A program made the translations under genes and the position numbers. From NCBI GenBank assembly GCA_030848705.1, contig JAUIZM010000100.1, forward strand, positions 186,001-250,000: DNA of 64,000 bases. Direction: 5' to 3'. Below the pieces are notes generated by a model that did not search any database, was not told where the DNA came from, and saw nothing but the letters and a program-made list of their open reading frames with translations. Source of the stretch: Heracleum sosnowskyi (Eukaryota; Streptophyta; Magnoliopsida; Apiales; Apiaceae). Shown piece by piece: positions 35,986 to 49,824 of the stretch (within the stretch, counting starts at the first letter, position 1; each line of letters opens with the position of its first letter).

Positions 35986-38900
35986 GGTCCGTACGTCCAT
36001 TTTGTACCTCAATTTTAGCACGTGACAAAAAAAATCGAAAGAAAAATGTCCGGAACCTCGTTTTTTGAGCACGTGAAAATGCTAGTGAATCCAGTTTTGG
36101 GCCAAAAAGTGGGTTTTTTTCCCATTTTCGGGGGTCAAAAAAACCAATTTCCGGAAATGAAATTTCGCGTTTTTTGGTTCGTACGTCCATTTTGTACCTC
36201 TATTTTAGCACGTGACAAAAAAAATCGGAAGAAAAATGTCCGAAACCTCGTTTTTTGAGCGCGTGAAAATGCCAGTGAAACCAATTTTGGGCCAAAAAGT
36301 GGGTTTTTTCCCATTTTGGGGGTCGAAAAAACAAATTTCCGGAAATGAAATTTCGCGTTTTTTGGTCCGTACGTCCATTTTGTACCTCTATTTTAGCACG
36401 TGACAAAAAAAATCGGAAGAAAAAACACATTTCCGGGGCCAAAAAGTGGGTTTTTTCCCATTTTCGGGGGTCGAAAAAACCCATTTCCGGAAATGAAATT
36501 TCGCGTTTTTTGGTCCGTACGTCCATTTTAGCACGTAACAAAAAAAATCGGAAGAAAAATGTCCGGAACCTCGTTTTTTGAGCGCGTGAAAATGCCAGTG
36601 AAACCAGTTTTGGGCCAAAAAGTGGGTTTTTTCCCATTTTCGGGGGTCGAAAAAACCCATTTCCGGAAATGAAATTTCGCGTTTTTTGGTCCGTACGTCC
36701 ATTTTGTACCTCAATTTTAGCACGTGACAAAAAAAATCAAAAGAAAAATGTCCGGAACCTCATTTTTTGAGCACGTGAAAATGCCAGTGAATCCAGTTTT
36801 GGGCCAAAAAGTGGGTTTTTTTCCCATTTTCGGGGGTCAAAAAAACCCATTTCCGGAAATGAAATTTCGCGTTTTTTGGTTCGTACGTCCATTTTGTACC
36901 TCTATTTTAGCACGTGACAAAAAAAACGGAAGAAAAATGTCCGAAACCTCGTTTTTTGAGCTGGTGAAAATGCCAGTGAAACCAATTTTGGGCCAAAAAG
37001 TGGGTTTTTTCCCATTTTTGGGGTTCGAAAAAACACATTTCCGGAAATGAAATTTCGCGTTTTTTGGTCCGTACGTCCATTTTGTACCTCTATTTTAGCA
37101 CGTGACAAAAAAAATCGGAAGAAAAAACACATTTCCGGGGCCAAAAAGTGGGTTTTCTCCCATTTTCGGGGGTCGAAAAAACCCATTTCCGGAAATGAAA
37201 TTTCGCGTTTTTTGGTCCGTACGTCCATTTTGTACCTCTATTTTAGCACGTAACAAAAAAATTCGGAAGAAAAATGTCCGGAACCTCGTTTTTTGAGCGC
37301 GTGAAAATGCCAGTGAAACCAGTTTTGGGCCAAAAAGTGGGTTTTTTCCCATTTTCGGGGGTCGAAAAAACCCATTTCCGGAAATGAAATTTCGCGTTTT
37401 TTGGTCCGTACGTCCATTTTGTACCTCTATTTTAGCACGTGACAAAAAAAATCAAAAGAAAAATGTCCGGAACCTCATTTTTTGAGCACGTGAAAATGCC
37501 AGTGAATCCAGTTTTGGGCCAAAAAGTGGGTTTTTTTTCCATTTTCGGGGGTCAAAAAAACCCATTTCCGGAAATGAAATTTCGCGTTTTTTGGTTCGTA
37601 CGTCCATTTTGTACCTCTATTTTAGCACGTGACAAAAAAAACGGAAGAAAAATGTCCGAAACCTCATTTTTTGAGCTGGTGAAAATGCCAGTGAAACCAA
37701 TTTTGGGCCAAAAAGTGGGTTTTTTCCCATTTTTGGGGTTCGAACAAACACATTTCCGGAAATGAAATTTCGCGTTTTTTGGTCCGTACGTCCATTTTGT
37801 ACCTCTATTTTAGCACGTGACAAAAAAAATCGGAAGAAAAAACACATTTCCGGGGCCAAAAAGTGGGTTTTCTCCCATTTTCGGGGGTCGAAAAAACCCA
37901 TTTCCGGAAATGAAATTTCGCGTTTTTTGGTCCGTACGTCCATTTTGTACCTCTATTTTAGCACGTAACAAAAAAATTCGGAAGAAAAATGTCCGGAACC
38001 TCGTTTTTTGAGCGCGTGAAAATGCCAGTGAAACCAGTTTTGGGCCAAAAAGTGGGTTTTTTCCCATTTTCGGGGGTCGAAAAAACCCATTTCCGGAAAT
38101 GAAATTTCGCGTTTTTTGGTCCGTACGTCCATTTTGTACCTCTATTTTAGCACGTGACAAAAAAAATCGGAAGAAAAAACACATTTCCGGGGCCAAAAAG
38201 TGGGTTTTTTCCCATTTTCGGGGGTCGAAAAAACCCATTTCCGGAAATGAAATTTCGCGTTTTTTGGTCCGTACGTCCATTTTAGCACGTAACAAAAAAA
38301 ATCGGAAGAAAAATGTCCGGAACCTCGTTTTTTGAGCGCGTGAAAATGCCAGTGAAACCAGTTTTGGGCCAAAAAGTGGGTTTTTTCCCATTTTCGGGGG
38401 TCGAAAAAACCCATTTCCGGAAATGAAATTTCGCGTTTTTTGGTTCGTACGTCCATTTTGTACCTCAATTTTAGCACGTGACAAAAAAAATCGAAAGAAA
38501 AATGTCCGGAACCTCGTTTTTTGAGCACGTGAAAATGCTAGTGAATCCAGTTTTGGGCCAAAAAGTGGGTTTTTTTCCCATTTTCGGGGGTCAAAAAAAC
38601 CAATTTCCGGAAATGAAATTTCGCGTTTTTTGGTTCGTACGTCCATTTTGTACCTCTATTTTAGCACGTGACAAAAAAAATCGGAAGAAAAATGTCCGAA
38701 ACCTCGTTTTTTGAGCGCGTGAAAATGCCAGTGAAACCAATTTTGGGCCAAAAAGTGGGTTTTTTCCCATTTTTGGGGTTCGAACAAACACATTTCCGGA
38801 AATGAAATTTCGCGTTTTTTGGTCCGTACGTCCATTTTGTACCTCTATTTTAGCACGTGACAAAAAAAATCGGAAGAAAAAACACATTTCCGGGGCCAAA

Positions 38901-41325
38901 AAGTGGGTTTTCTCCCATTTTCGGGGGTCGAAAAAACCCATTTCCGGAAATGAAATTTCGCGTTTTTTGGTCCGTACGTCCATTTTGTACCTCTATTTTA
39001 GCACGTAACAAAAAAATTCGGAAGAAAAATGTCCGGAACCTCGTTTTTTGAGCGCGTGAAAATGCCAGTGAAACCAGTTTTGGGCCAAAAAGTGGGTTTT
39101 TTCCCATTTTCGGGGGTCGAAAAAACCCATTTCCGGAAATGAAATTTCGCGTTTTTTGGTCCGTACGTCCATTTTGTACCTCAATTTTAGCACGTGACAA
39201 AAAAAATCGAAAGAAAAATGTCCGGAACCTCGTTTTTTGAGCACGTGAAAATGCCAGTGAATCCAGTTTTGGGCCAAAAAGTGGGTTTTTTTCCCATTTT
39301 CGGGGGTCAAAAAAACCCATTTCCGGAAATGAAATTTCGCTTTTTTTGGTTCGTACGTCCATTTTGTACCTCTATTTTAGCACGTGACAAAAAAAATCGG
39401 AAGAAAAATGTCCGAAACCTCGTTTTTTGAGCGCGTGAAAATGCCAGTGAAACCAATTTTGGGCCAAAAAGTGGGTTTTTTCCCATTTTTGGGGGTCGAA
39501 AAAACACATTTCCGGAAATGAAATTTCGCGTTTTTTGGTCCGTACGTCCATTTTGTACCTCTATTTTAGCACGTGACAAAAAAAATCGGAAGAAAAAACA
39601 CATTTCCGGGGCCAAAAAGTGGGTTTTTTCCCATTTTCGGGGGTCGAAAAAACCCATTTCCGGAAATGAAATTTCGCGTTTTTTGGTCCGTACGTCCATT
39701 TTAGCACGTAACAAAAAAAATCGGAAGAAAAATGTCCGGAACCTCGTTTTTTGAGCGCGTGAAAATGCCAGTGAAACCAGTTTTGGGCCAAAAAGTGGGT
39801 TTTTTCCCATTTTCGGGGGTCGAAAAAACCCATTTCCGGAAATGAAATTTCGCGTTTTTTGGTTCGTACGTCCATTTTGTACCTCAATTTTAGCACGTGA
39901 CAAAAAAAATCGAAAGAAAAATGTCCGGAACCTCGTTTTTTGAGCACGTGAAAATGCTAGTGAATCCAGTTTTGGGCCAAAAAGTGGGTTTTTTTCCCAT
40001 TTTCGGGGGTCAAAAAAACCAATTTCCGGAAATGAAATTTCGCGTTTTTTGGTTCGTACGTCCATTTTGTACCTCTATTTTAGCACGTGACAAAAAAAAT
40101 CGGAAGAAAAATGTCCGAAACCTCGTTTTTTGAGCGCGTGAAAATGCCAGTGAAACCAATTTTGGGCCAAAAAGTGGGTTTTTTCCCATTTTGGGGGTCG
40201 AAAAAACACATTTCCGGAAATGAAATTTCGCGTTTTTTGGTCCGTACGTCCATTTTGTACCTCTATTTTAGCACGTGACAAAAAAAATTGGAAGAAAAAA
40301 CACATTTCCGGGGCCAAAAAGTGGGTTTTTTCCCATTTTCGGGGGTCGAAAAAACCCATTTCCGGAAATGAAATTTCGCGTTTTTTGGTCCGTACGTCCA
40401 TTTTAGCACGTAACAAAAAAAATCGGAAGAAAAATGTCCGGAACCTCGTTTTTTGAGCGCGTGATTTGCCAGTGAAACCAGTTTTGGGCCAAAAAGTGGG
40501 TTTTTTCCCATTTTCGGGGGTCGAAAAAACCCATTTCCGGAAATGAAATTTCGCGTTTTTTGGTCCGTACGTCCATTTTGTACCTCAATTTTAGCACGTG
40601 ACAAAAAAAATCAAAAGAAAAATGTCCGGAACCTCATTTTTTGAGCACGTGAAAATGCCAGTGAATCCAGTTTTGGGCCAAAAAGTGGGTTTTTTTCCCA
40701 TTTTCGGGGGTCAAAAAAACCCATTTCCGGAAATGAAATTTCGCGTTTTTTGGTTCGTACGTCCATTTTGTACCTCTATTTTAGCACGTGACAAAAAAAA
40801 CGGAAGAAAAATGTCCGAAACCTCGTTTTTTGAGCTGGTGAAAATGCCAGTGAAACCAATTTTGGGCCAAAAAGTGGGTTTTTTCCCATTTTTGGGGTTC
40901 GAACAAACACATTTCCGGAAATGAAATTTCGCGTTTTTTGGTCCGTACGTCCATTTTGTACCTCTATTTTAGCACGTGGCAAAAAAAATCGGAAGAAAAA
41001 ACACATTTCCGGGGCCAAAAAGTGGGTTTTCTCCCATTTTCGGGGGTCGAAAAAACCCATTTCCGGAAATGAAATTTCGCGTTTTTTGGTCCGTACGTCC
41101 ATTTTGTACCTCTATTTTAGCACGTAACAAAAAAATTCGGAAGAAAAATGTCCGGAACCTCGTTTTTTGAGCGCGTGAAAATGCCAGTGAAACCAGTTTT
41201 GGGCCAAAAAGTGGGTTTTTTCCCATTTTCGGGGGTCGAAAAAACCCATTTCCGGAAATGAAATTTCGCGTTTTTTGGTCCGTACGTCCATTTTGTACCT
41301 CTATTTTAGCACGTGACAAAAAAAA

Positions 41326-44300
41326 TCCAAAAGAAAAATGTCCGGAACCTCATTTTTTGAGCACGTGAAAATGCCAGTGAATCCAGTTTTGGGCCAAAAA
41401 GTGGGTTTTTTTCCCATTTTCGGGGGTCAAAAAAACCCATTTCCGGAAATGAAATTTCGCGTTTTTTGGTTCGTACGTCCATTTTGTACCTCTATTTTAG
41501 CACGTGACAAAAAAAACGGAAGAAAAATGTCCGAAACCTCGTTTTTTGAGCTGGTGAAAATGCCAGTGAAACCAATTTTGGGCCAAAAAGTGGGTTTTTT
41601 CCCATTTTTGGGGTTCGAACAAACACATTTCCGGAAATGAAATTTCGCGTTTTTTGGTCCGTACGTCCATTTTGTACCTCTATTTTAGCACGTGACAAAA
41701 AAAATCGGAAGAAAAAACACATTTCCGGGGCCAAAAAGTGGGTTTTCTCCCATTTTCGGGGGTCGAAAAAACCCATTTCTGGAAATGAAATTTCGCGTTT
41801 TTTGGTCCGTACGTCCATTTTGTACCTCTATTTTAGCACGTAACAAAAAAATTCGGAAGAAAAATGTCCGGAACCTCATTTTTTGAGCGCGTGAAAATGC
41901 CAGTGAAACCAGTTTTGGGCCAAAAAGTGGGTTTTTTCCCATTTTCGGGGGTCGAAAAAACCCATTTCCGGAAATGAAATTTCGCGTTTTTTGGTCCGTA
42001 CGTCCATTTTGTACCTCAATTTTAGCACGTGACAAAAAAAATCGGTAGAAAAAACACATTTCCGGGGCCAAAAAGTGGGTTTTTTCCCATTTTCGGGGGT
42101 CGAAAAAACCCATTTCCGGAAATGAAATTTCACGTTTTTTGGTCCGTACGTCCATTTTAGCACGTAACAAAAAAAATCGGAAGAAAAATGTCCGGAACCT
42201 CGTTTTTTGAGCGCGTGAAAATGCCAGTGAAACCAGTTTTGGGCCAAAAAGTGGGTTTTTTCCCATTTTCGGGGGTCGAAAAAACCCATTTCCGGAAATG
42301 AAATTTCGCGTTTTTTGGTCCGTACGTCCATTTTGTACCTCAATTTTAGCACGTGACAAAAAAAATCGAAAGAAAAATGTCCGGAACCTCGTTTTTTGAG
42401 CACGTGAAAATGCTAGTGAATCCAGTTTTGGGCCAAAAAGTGGGTTTTTTTCCCATTTTCGGGGGTCAAAAAAACCAATTTCCGGAAATGAAATTTCGCG
42501 TTTTTTGGTTCGTACGTCCATTTTGTACCTCTATTTTAGCACGTGACAAAAAAAATCGGAAGAAAAATGTCCGAAACCTCGTTTTTTGAGCGCGTGAAAA
42601 TGCCAGTGAAACCAATTTTGGGCCAAAAAGTGGGTTTTTTCCCATTTTGGGGGTCGAAAAAACACATTTCCGGAAATAAAATTTCGCGTTTTTTGGTCCG
42701 TACGTCCATTTTGTACCTCTATTTTAGCACGTGACAAAAAAAATCGGAAGAAAAAACACATTTCCGGGGCCAAAAAGTGGGTTTTTTCCCATTTTCGGGG
42801 GTCGAAAAAACCCATTTCCGGAAATGAAATTTCGCGTTTTTTGGTCCGTACGTCCATTTTAGCACGTAACAAAAAAAAATCGGAAGAAAAATGTCCGGAA
42901 CCTCGTTTTTTGAGCGCGTGAAAATGCCAGTGAAACCAGTTTTGGGCCAAAAAGTGGGTTTTTTCCCATTTTCGGGGGTCGAAAAAACCCATTTCCGGAA
43001 ATGAAATTTCGCGTTTTTTGGTCCGTACGTCCATTTTGTACCTCAATTTTAGCACGTGACAAAAAAAATCAAAAGAAAAATGTCCGGAACCTCATTTTTT
43101 GAGCACGTGAAAATGCCAGTGAATCCAGTTTTGGGCCAAAAAGTGGGTTTTTTTTCCCATTTTCGGGGGTCAAAAAAACCCATTTCCGGAAATGAAATTT
43201 CGCGTTTTTTGGTTCGTACGTCCATTTTGTACCTCTATTTTAGCACGTGACAAAAAAAACGGAAGAAAAATGTCCGAAACCTCGTTTTTTGAGCTGGTGA
43301 AAATGCCAGTGAAACCAATTTTGGGCCAAAAAGTGGGTTTTTTCCCATTTTTGGGGTTCGAACAAACACATTTCCGGAAATGAAATTTCGCGTTTTTTGG
43401 TCCGTACGTCCATTTTGTACCTCTATTTTAGCACGTGACAAAAAAAATCGGAAGAAAAAACACATTTCCGGGGCCAAAAAGTGGGTTTTCTCCCATTTTC
43501 GGGGGTCGAAAAAACCCATTTCCGGAAATGAAATTTCGCGTTTTTTGGTCCGTACGTCCATTTTGTACCTCTATTTTAGCACGTAACAAAAAAATTCGGA
43601 AGAAAAATGTCCGGAACCTCGTTTTTTGAGCGCGTGAAAATGCCAGTGAAACCAGTTTTGGGCCAAAAAGTGGGTTTTTTCCCATTTTCGGGGGTCGAAA
43701 AAACCCATTTCCGGAAATGAAATTTCACGTTTTTTGGTCCGTACGTCCATTTTGTACCTCTATTTTAGCACGTGACAAAAAAAATCAAAAGAAAAATGTC
43801 CGGAACCTCATTTTTTGAGCACGTGAAAATGCCAGTGAATCCAGTTTTGGGCCAAAAAGTGGGTTTTTTTCCCATTTTCGGGAGTCAAAAAAACCCATTT
43901 CCGGAAATGAAATTTCGCGTTTTTTGGTTCGTACGTCCATTTTGTACCTCTATTTTAGCACGTGACAAAAAAAACGGAAGAAAAATGTCCGAAACCTCGT
44001 TTTTTGAGCTGGTGAAAATGCCAGTGAAACCAATTTTGGGCCAAAAAGTGGGTTTTTTCCCATTTTTGGGGTTCGAACAAACACATTTCCGGAAATGAAA
44101 TTTCGCGTTTTTTGGTCCGTACGTCCATTTTGTACCTCTATTTTAGCACGTGACAAAAAAAATCGGAAGAAAAAACACATTTCCGGGGCCAAAAAGTGGG
44201 TTTTCTCCCATTTTCGGGGGTCGAAAAAACCCATTTCCGGAAATGAAATTTCGCGTTTTTTGGTCCGTACGTCCATTTTGTACCTCTATTTTAGCACGTA

Positions 44301-44808
44301 ACAAAAAAATTCGGAAGAAAAATGTCCGGAACCTCGTTTTTTGAGCGCGTGAAAATGCCAGTGAAACCAGTTTTGGGCCAAAAAGTGGGTTTTTTCCCAT
44401 TTTCGGGGGTCGAAAAAACCCATTTCCGGAAATGAAATTTCGCGTTTTTTGGTCCGTACGTCCATTTTGTACCTCAATTTTAGCACGTGACAAAAAAAAT
44501 CGAAAGAAAAATGTCCGGAACCTCGTTTTTTGAGCACGTGAAAATGCCAGTGAATCCAGTTTTGGGCCAAAAAGTGGGTTTTTTCCCATTTTCGGGGGTC
44601 AAAAAACCCATTTCCGGAAATGAAATTTCGCTTTTTTTGGTTCGTACGTCCATTTTGTACCTCTATTTTAGCACGTGACAAAAAAAATCGGAAGAAAAAT
44701 GTCCGAAACCTCGTTTTTTGAGCGCGTGAAAATGCCAGTGAAACCAATTTTGGGCCAAAAAGTGGGTTTTTTCCCATTTTTGGGGGTCGAAAAAACACAT
44801 TTCCGGAA
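41326..44808. repeat. Segmental duplication inside the satellite, copy 1
   Basis: This block shares private variants with 45214-48505: AATCCAAAAG (41326), CCTCATTTTTTGAGCGCG (41876), ATCGGTAGAAAAAACAC (42043), AATTTCACGTTTTTTGG (42129) and GGAAATAAAATTTCGCG (42673). Offset to copy 2 is 3888 bp in the first part and 3697 bp after about 43.06 kb. Confidence 0.85.
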
Positions 44809-45213
44809 ATGAAATTTCGCGTTTTTTGGTCCGTACGTCCATTTTGTACCTCTATTTTAGCACGTGACAAAAAAAATCGGAAGAAAAAACACATTTCCGG
44901 GGCCAAAAAGTGGGTTTTTTCCCATATTCGGGGGTCGAAAAAACCCATTTCCGGAAATGAAATTTCGCGTTTTTTGGTCCGTACGTCCATTTTGTACCTC
45001 TATTTTAGCATGTAACAAAAAAATTCGGAAGAAAAATGTCCGGAACCTCGTTTTTTGAGCGCGTGAAAATGCCAGTGAAACCAGTTTTGGGCCAAAAAGT
45101 GGGTTTTTTCCCATTTTCGGGGGTCGAAAAAACCCATTTCCGGAAATGAAATTTCGCGTTTTTTGGTCCGTACGTCCATTTTGTACCTCTATTTTAGCAC
45201 GTGACAAAAAAAA

Positions 45214-48200
45214 TCCAAAAGAAAAATGTCCGGAACCTCATTTTTTGAGCACGTGAAAATGCCAGTGAATCCAGTTTTAGGCCAAAAAGTGGGTTTTTTT
45301 CCCATTTTCGGGGGTCAAAAAAACATATTTCCGGAAATGAAATTTCGCGTTTTTTGGTTCGTACGTCCATTTTGTACCTCTATTTTAGCACGTGACAAAA
45401 AAAACGGAAGAAAAATGTCCGAAACCTCGTTTTTTGAGCTGGTGAAAATGCCAGTGAAACCAATTTTGGGCCAAAAAGTGGGTTTTTTCCCATTTTTGGG
45501 GTTCGAACAAACACATTTCCGGAAATGAAATTTCGCGTTTTTTGGTCCGTACGTCCATTTTGTACCTCTATTTTAGCACGTGACAAAAAAAATCGGAAGA
45601 AAAAACACATTTCCGGGGCCAAAAAGTGGGTTTTCTCCCATTTTCGGGGGTCGAAAAAACCCATTTCCGGAAATGAAATTTCGCGTTTTTTGGTCCGTAC
45701 GTCCATTTTGTACCTCTATTTTAGCACGTAACAAAAAAATTCGGAAGAAAAATGTCCGGAACCTCATTTTTTGAGCGCGTGAAAATGCCAGTGAAACCAG
45801 TTTTGGGCCAAAAAGTGGGTTTTTTCCCATTTTCGGGGGTCGAAAAAACCCATTTCCGGAAATGAAATTTCGCGTTTTTTGGTCCGTACGTCCATTTTGT
45901 ACCTCAATTTTAGCACGTGACAAAAAAAATCGGTAGAAAAAACACATTTCCGGGGCCAAAAAGTGGGTTTTTTCCCATTTTCGGGGGTCGAAAAAACCCA
46001 TTTCCGGAAATGAAATTTCACGTTTTTTGGTCCGTACGTCCATTTTAGCACGTAACAAAAAAAATCGGAAGAAAAATGTCCGGAACCTCGTTTTTTGAGC
46101 GCGTGAAAATGCCAGTGAAACCAGTTTTGGGCCAAAAAGTGGGTTTTTTCCCATTTTCGGGGGTCGAAAAAACCCATTTCCGGAAATGAAATTTCGCGTT
46201 TTTTGGTCCGTACGTCCATTTTGTACCTCAATTTTAGCACGTGACAAAAAAAATCGAAAGAAAAGTGTCCGGAACCTCGTTTTTTGAGCACGTGAAAATG
46301 CTAGTGAATCCAGTTTTGGGCCAAAAAGTGGGTTTTTTTCCCATTTTCGGGGGTCAAAAAAACCAATTTCCGGAAATGAAATTTCGCGTTTTTTGGTTCG
46401 TACGTCCATTTTGTACCTCTATTTTAGCACGTGACAAAAAAAATCGGAAGAAAAATGTCCGAAACCTCGTTTTTTGAGCGCGTGAAAATGCCAGTGAAAC
46501 CAATTTTGGGCCAAAAAGTGGGTTTTTTCCCATTTTGGGGGTCGAAAAAACACATTTCCGGAAATAAAATTTCGCGTTTTTTGGTCCGTACGTCCATTTT
46601 GTACCTCTATTTTAGCACGTGACAAAAAAAATCGGAAGAAAAAACACATTTCCGGGGCCAAAAAGTGGGTTTTTTCCCATTTTCGGGGGTCGAAAAAACC
46701 CATTTCCGGAAATGAAATTTCGCGTTTTTTGGTCCGTACGTCCATTTTAGCACGTAACAAAAAAAAATCGGAAGAAAAATGTCCGGAACCTCGTTTTTTG
46801 AGCGCGTGAAAATGCCAGTGAAACCAGTTTTGGGCCAAAAAGTGGGTTTTTTCCCATTTTCGGGGGTCGAAAAAACCCATTTCCGGAAATGAAATTTCGC
46901 ATTTTTTGGTCCGTACGTCCATTTTGTACCTCTATTTTAGCACGTGACAAAAAAAACGGAAGAAAAATGTCCGAAACCTCGTTTTTTGAGCTGGTGAAAA
47001 TGCCAGTGAAACCAATTTTGGGCCAAAAAGTGGGTTTTTTCCCATTTTTGGGGTTCGAACAAACACATTTCCGGAAATGAAATTTCGCGTTTTTTGGTCC
47101 GTACGTCCATTTTGTACCTCTATTTTAGCACGTGACAAAAAAAATCGGAAGAAAAAACACATTTCCGGGGCCAAAAAGTGGGTTTTCTCCCATTTTCGGG
47201 GGTCGAAAAAACCCATTTCCGGAAATGAAATTTCGCGTTTTTTGGTCCGTACGTCCATTTTGTACCTCTATTTTAGCACGTAACAAAAAAATTCGGAAGA
47301 AAAATGTCCGGAACCTCGTTTTTTGAGCGCGTGAAAATGCCAGTGAAACCAGTTTTGGGCCAAAAAGTGGGTTTTTTCCCATTTTCGGGGGTCGAAAAAA
47401 CCCATTTCCGGAAATGAAATTTCACGTTTTTTGGTCCGTACGTCCATTTTGTACCTCTATTTTAGCACGTGACAAAAAAAATCAAAAGAAAAATGTCCGG
47501 AACCTCATTTTTTGAGCACGTGAAAATGCCAGTGAATCCAGTTTTGGGCCAAAAAGTGGGTTTTTTTCCCATTTTCGGGAGTCAAAAAAACCCATTTCCG
47601 GAAATGAAATTTCGCGTTTTTTGGTTCGTACGTCCATTTTGTACCTCTATTTTAGCACGTGACAAAAAAAACGGAAGAAAAATGTCCGAAACCTCGTTTT
47701 TTGAGCTGGTGAAAATGCCAGTGAAACCAATTTTGGGCCAAAAAGTGGGTTTTTTCCCATTTTTGGGGTTCGAACAAACACATTTCCGGAAATGAAATTT
47801 CGCGTTTTTTGGTCCGTACGTCCATTTTGTACCTCTATTTTAGCACGTGACAAAAAAAATCGGAAGAAAAAACACATTTCCGGGGTCAAAAAGTGGGTTT
47901 TCTCCCATTTTCGGGGGTCGAAAAAACCCATTTCCGGAAATGAAATTTCGCGTTTTTTGGTCCGTACGTCCATTTTGTACCTCTATTTTAGCACGTAACA
48001 AAAAAATTCGGAAGAAAAATGTCCGGAACCTCGTTTTTTGAGCGCGTGAAAATGCCAGTGAAACCAGTTTTGGGCCAAAAAGTGGGTTTTTTCCCATTTT
48101 CGGGGGTCGAAAAAACCCATTTCCGGAAATGAAATTTCACGTTTTTTGGTCCGTACGTCCATTTTGTACCTCAATTTTAGCACGTGACAAAAAAAATCGA

Positions 48201-48505
48201 AAGAAAAATGTCCGGAACCTCGTTTTTTGAGCACGTGAAAATGCCAGTGAATCCAGTTTTGGGCCAAAAAGTGGGTTTTTTCCCATTTTCGGGGGTCAAA
48301 AAACCCATTTCCGGAAATGAAATTTCGCTTTTTTTGGTTCGTACGTCCATTTTGTACCTCTATTTTAGCACGTGACAAAAAAAATCGGAAGAAAAATGTC
48401 CGAAACCTCGTTTTTTGAGCGCGTGAAAATGCCAGTGAAACCAATTTTGGGCCAAAAAGTGGGTTTTTTCCCATTTTTGGGGGTCGAAAAAACACATTTC
48501 CGGAA
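45214..48505. repeat. Segmental duplication inside the satellite, copy 2
   Basis: It carries the same private variants as copy 1. One A-type monomer of about 191 bp, present at about 43.03-43.21 kb in copy 1, is missing here near 46.91 kb and explains the change in offset. Confidence 0.85.
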
Positions 48506-49722
48506 ATGAAATTTCGCGTTTTTTGGTCCGTACGTCCATTTTGTACCTCTATTTTAGCACGTGACAAAAAAAATCGGAAGAAAAAACACATTTCCGGGGC
48601 CAAAAAGTGGGTTTTTTCCCATTTTCGGGGGTCGAAAAAACCCATTTCCGGAAATGAAATTTCACGTTTTTTGGTCCGTACGTCCATTTTAGCACGTAAC
48701 AAAAAAAATCGGAAGAAAAATGTCCGGAACCTCGTTTTTTGAGCGCGTGAAAATGCCAGTGAAACCAGTTTTGGGCCAAAAAGTGGGTTTTTTCCCATTT
48801 TCGGGGGTCGAAAAAACCCATTTCCGGAAATGAAATTTCGCGTTTTTTGGTCCGTACGTCCATTTTGTACCTCAATTTTAGCACGTGACAAAAAAAATCG
48901 AAAGAAAAATGTCCGGAACCTCGTTTTTTGAGCACGTGAAAATGCCAGTGAATCCAGTTTCGGGCCAAAAAGTGGGTTTTTTCCCATTTTCGGGGGTCAA
49001 AAAACCCATTTCCGGAAATGAAATTTCGCTTTTTTTGGTTCGTACGTCCATTTTGTACCTCTATTTTAGCACGTGACAAAAAAAATCGGAAGAAAAATGT
49101 CCGAAACCTCGTTTTTTGAGCGCGTGAAAATGCCAGTGAAACCAATTTTGGGCCAAAAAGTGGGTTTTTTCCCATTTTTGGGGGTCGAAAAAACACATTT
49201 CCGGAAATGAAATTTCGCGTTTTTTGGTCCGTACGTCCATTTTGTACCTCTATTTTAGCACGTGACAAAAAAAATCGGAAGAAAAAACACATTTCCGGGG
49301 CCAAAAAGTGGGTTTTTTCCCATTTTCGGGGGTCGAAAAAACCCATTTCCGGAAATGAAATTTCACGTTTTTTGGTCCGTACGTCCATTTTAGCACGTAA
49401 CAAAAAAAATCGGAAGAAAAATGTCCGGAACCTCGTTTTTTGAGCGCGTGAAAATGCCAGTGAAACCAGTTTTGGGCCAAAAAGTGGGTTTTTTCCCATT
49501 TTCGGGGGTCGAAAAAACCCATTTCCGGAAATGAAATTTCGCGTTTTTTGGTCCGTACGTCCATTTTGTACCTCAATTTTAGCACGTGACAAAAAAAATC
49601 GAAAGAAAAATGTCCGGAACCTCGTTTTTTGAGCACGTGAAAATGCTAGTGAATCCAGTTTTGGGCCAAAAAGTGGGTTTTTTTCCCATTTTCGGGGGTC
49701 AAAAAAACCAATTTCCGGAAAT

Positions 49723-49727
49723 GAAAT
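49723..49727. repeat. Target-site duplication (left) of the copia element
   Basis: GAAAT lies directly before the LTR start TGTTAG and is repeated at 62632-62636. It lies inside the conserved AATGAAATTTC part of the satellite monomer. Confidence 0.95.
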
Positions 49728-49802
49728 TGTTAGATATAATTGCTAATGTTTGTTTATCAGTGTTTAAGCAACAGGTACTGACAAGAGTTTATCAGAAGCC
49801 GA

Positions 49803-49824
49803 TCAGAGTTTAGTTAAACTCTGA
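49803..49824. other. Perfect inverted repeat in the copia LTR
   Basis: The arms TCAGAGTTTA and TAAACTCTGA are separated by GT. The same structure is at 62160-62181 in the 3' LTR. It lies about 250 bp upstream of the TATA box, so in U3. Confidence 0.9.

Larger units (their letters stand above)
31275..49727. repeat. Satellite DNA array, middle segment
   Basis: The same family as the left segment, resuming in a B-type monomer (AAAAATGTCCGAAACC) right after the chromovirus. A B variant is common here, marked by GAGCTGGTGAAA, AAAAAACGGAAG and GGGGTTCGAACAAACAC. It is also seen near 11.8 and 12.5 kb. Higher-order units of 702 and 714-716 bp alternate. The segment ends at the copia element's left TSD, GAAAT. 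Confidence 0.97.

Noticed and set aside
48549..49592. Long open frames on the minus strand of the satellite (up to 347 codons), with repeating peptides such as FFDPRKWEKTHFLAQNW
   Set aside because: The monomer length is not a multiple of three, so the frame rotates through all three phases in successive monomers and every phase happens to lack stops. Deletion monomers and indels shift it freely, and no promoter or conserved start is seen. A by-product of composition.
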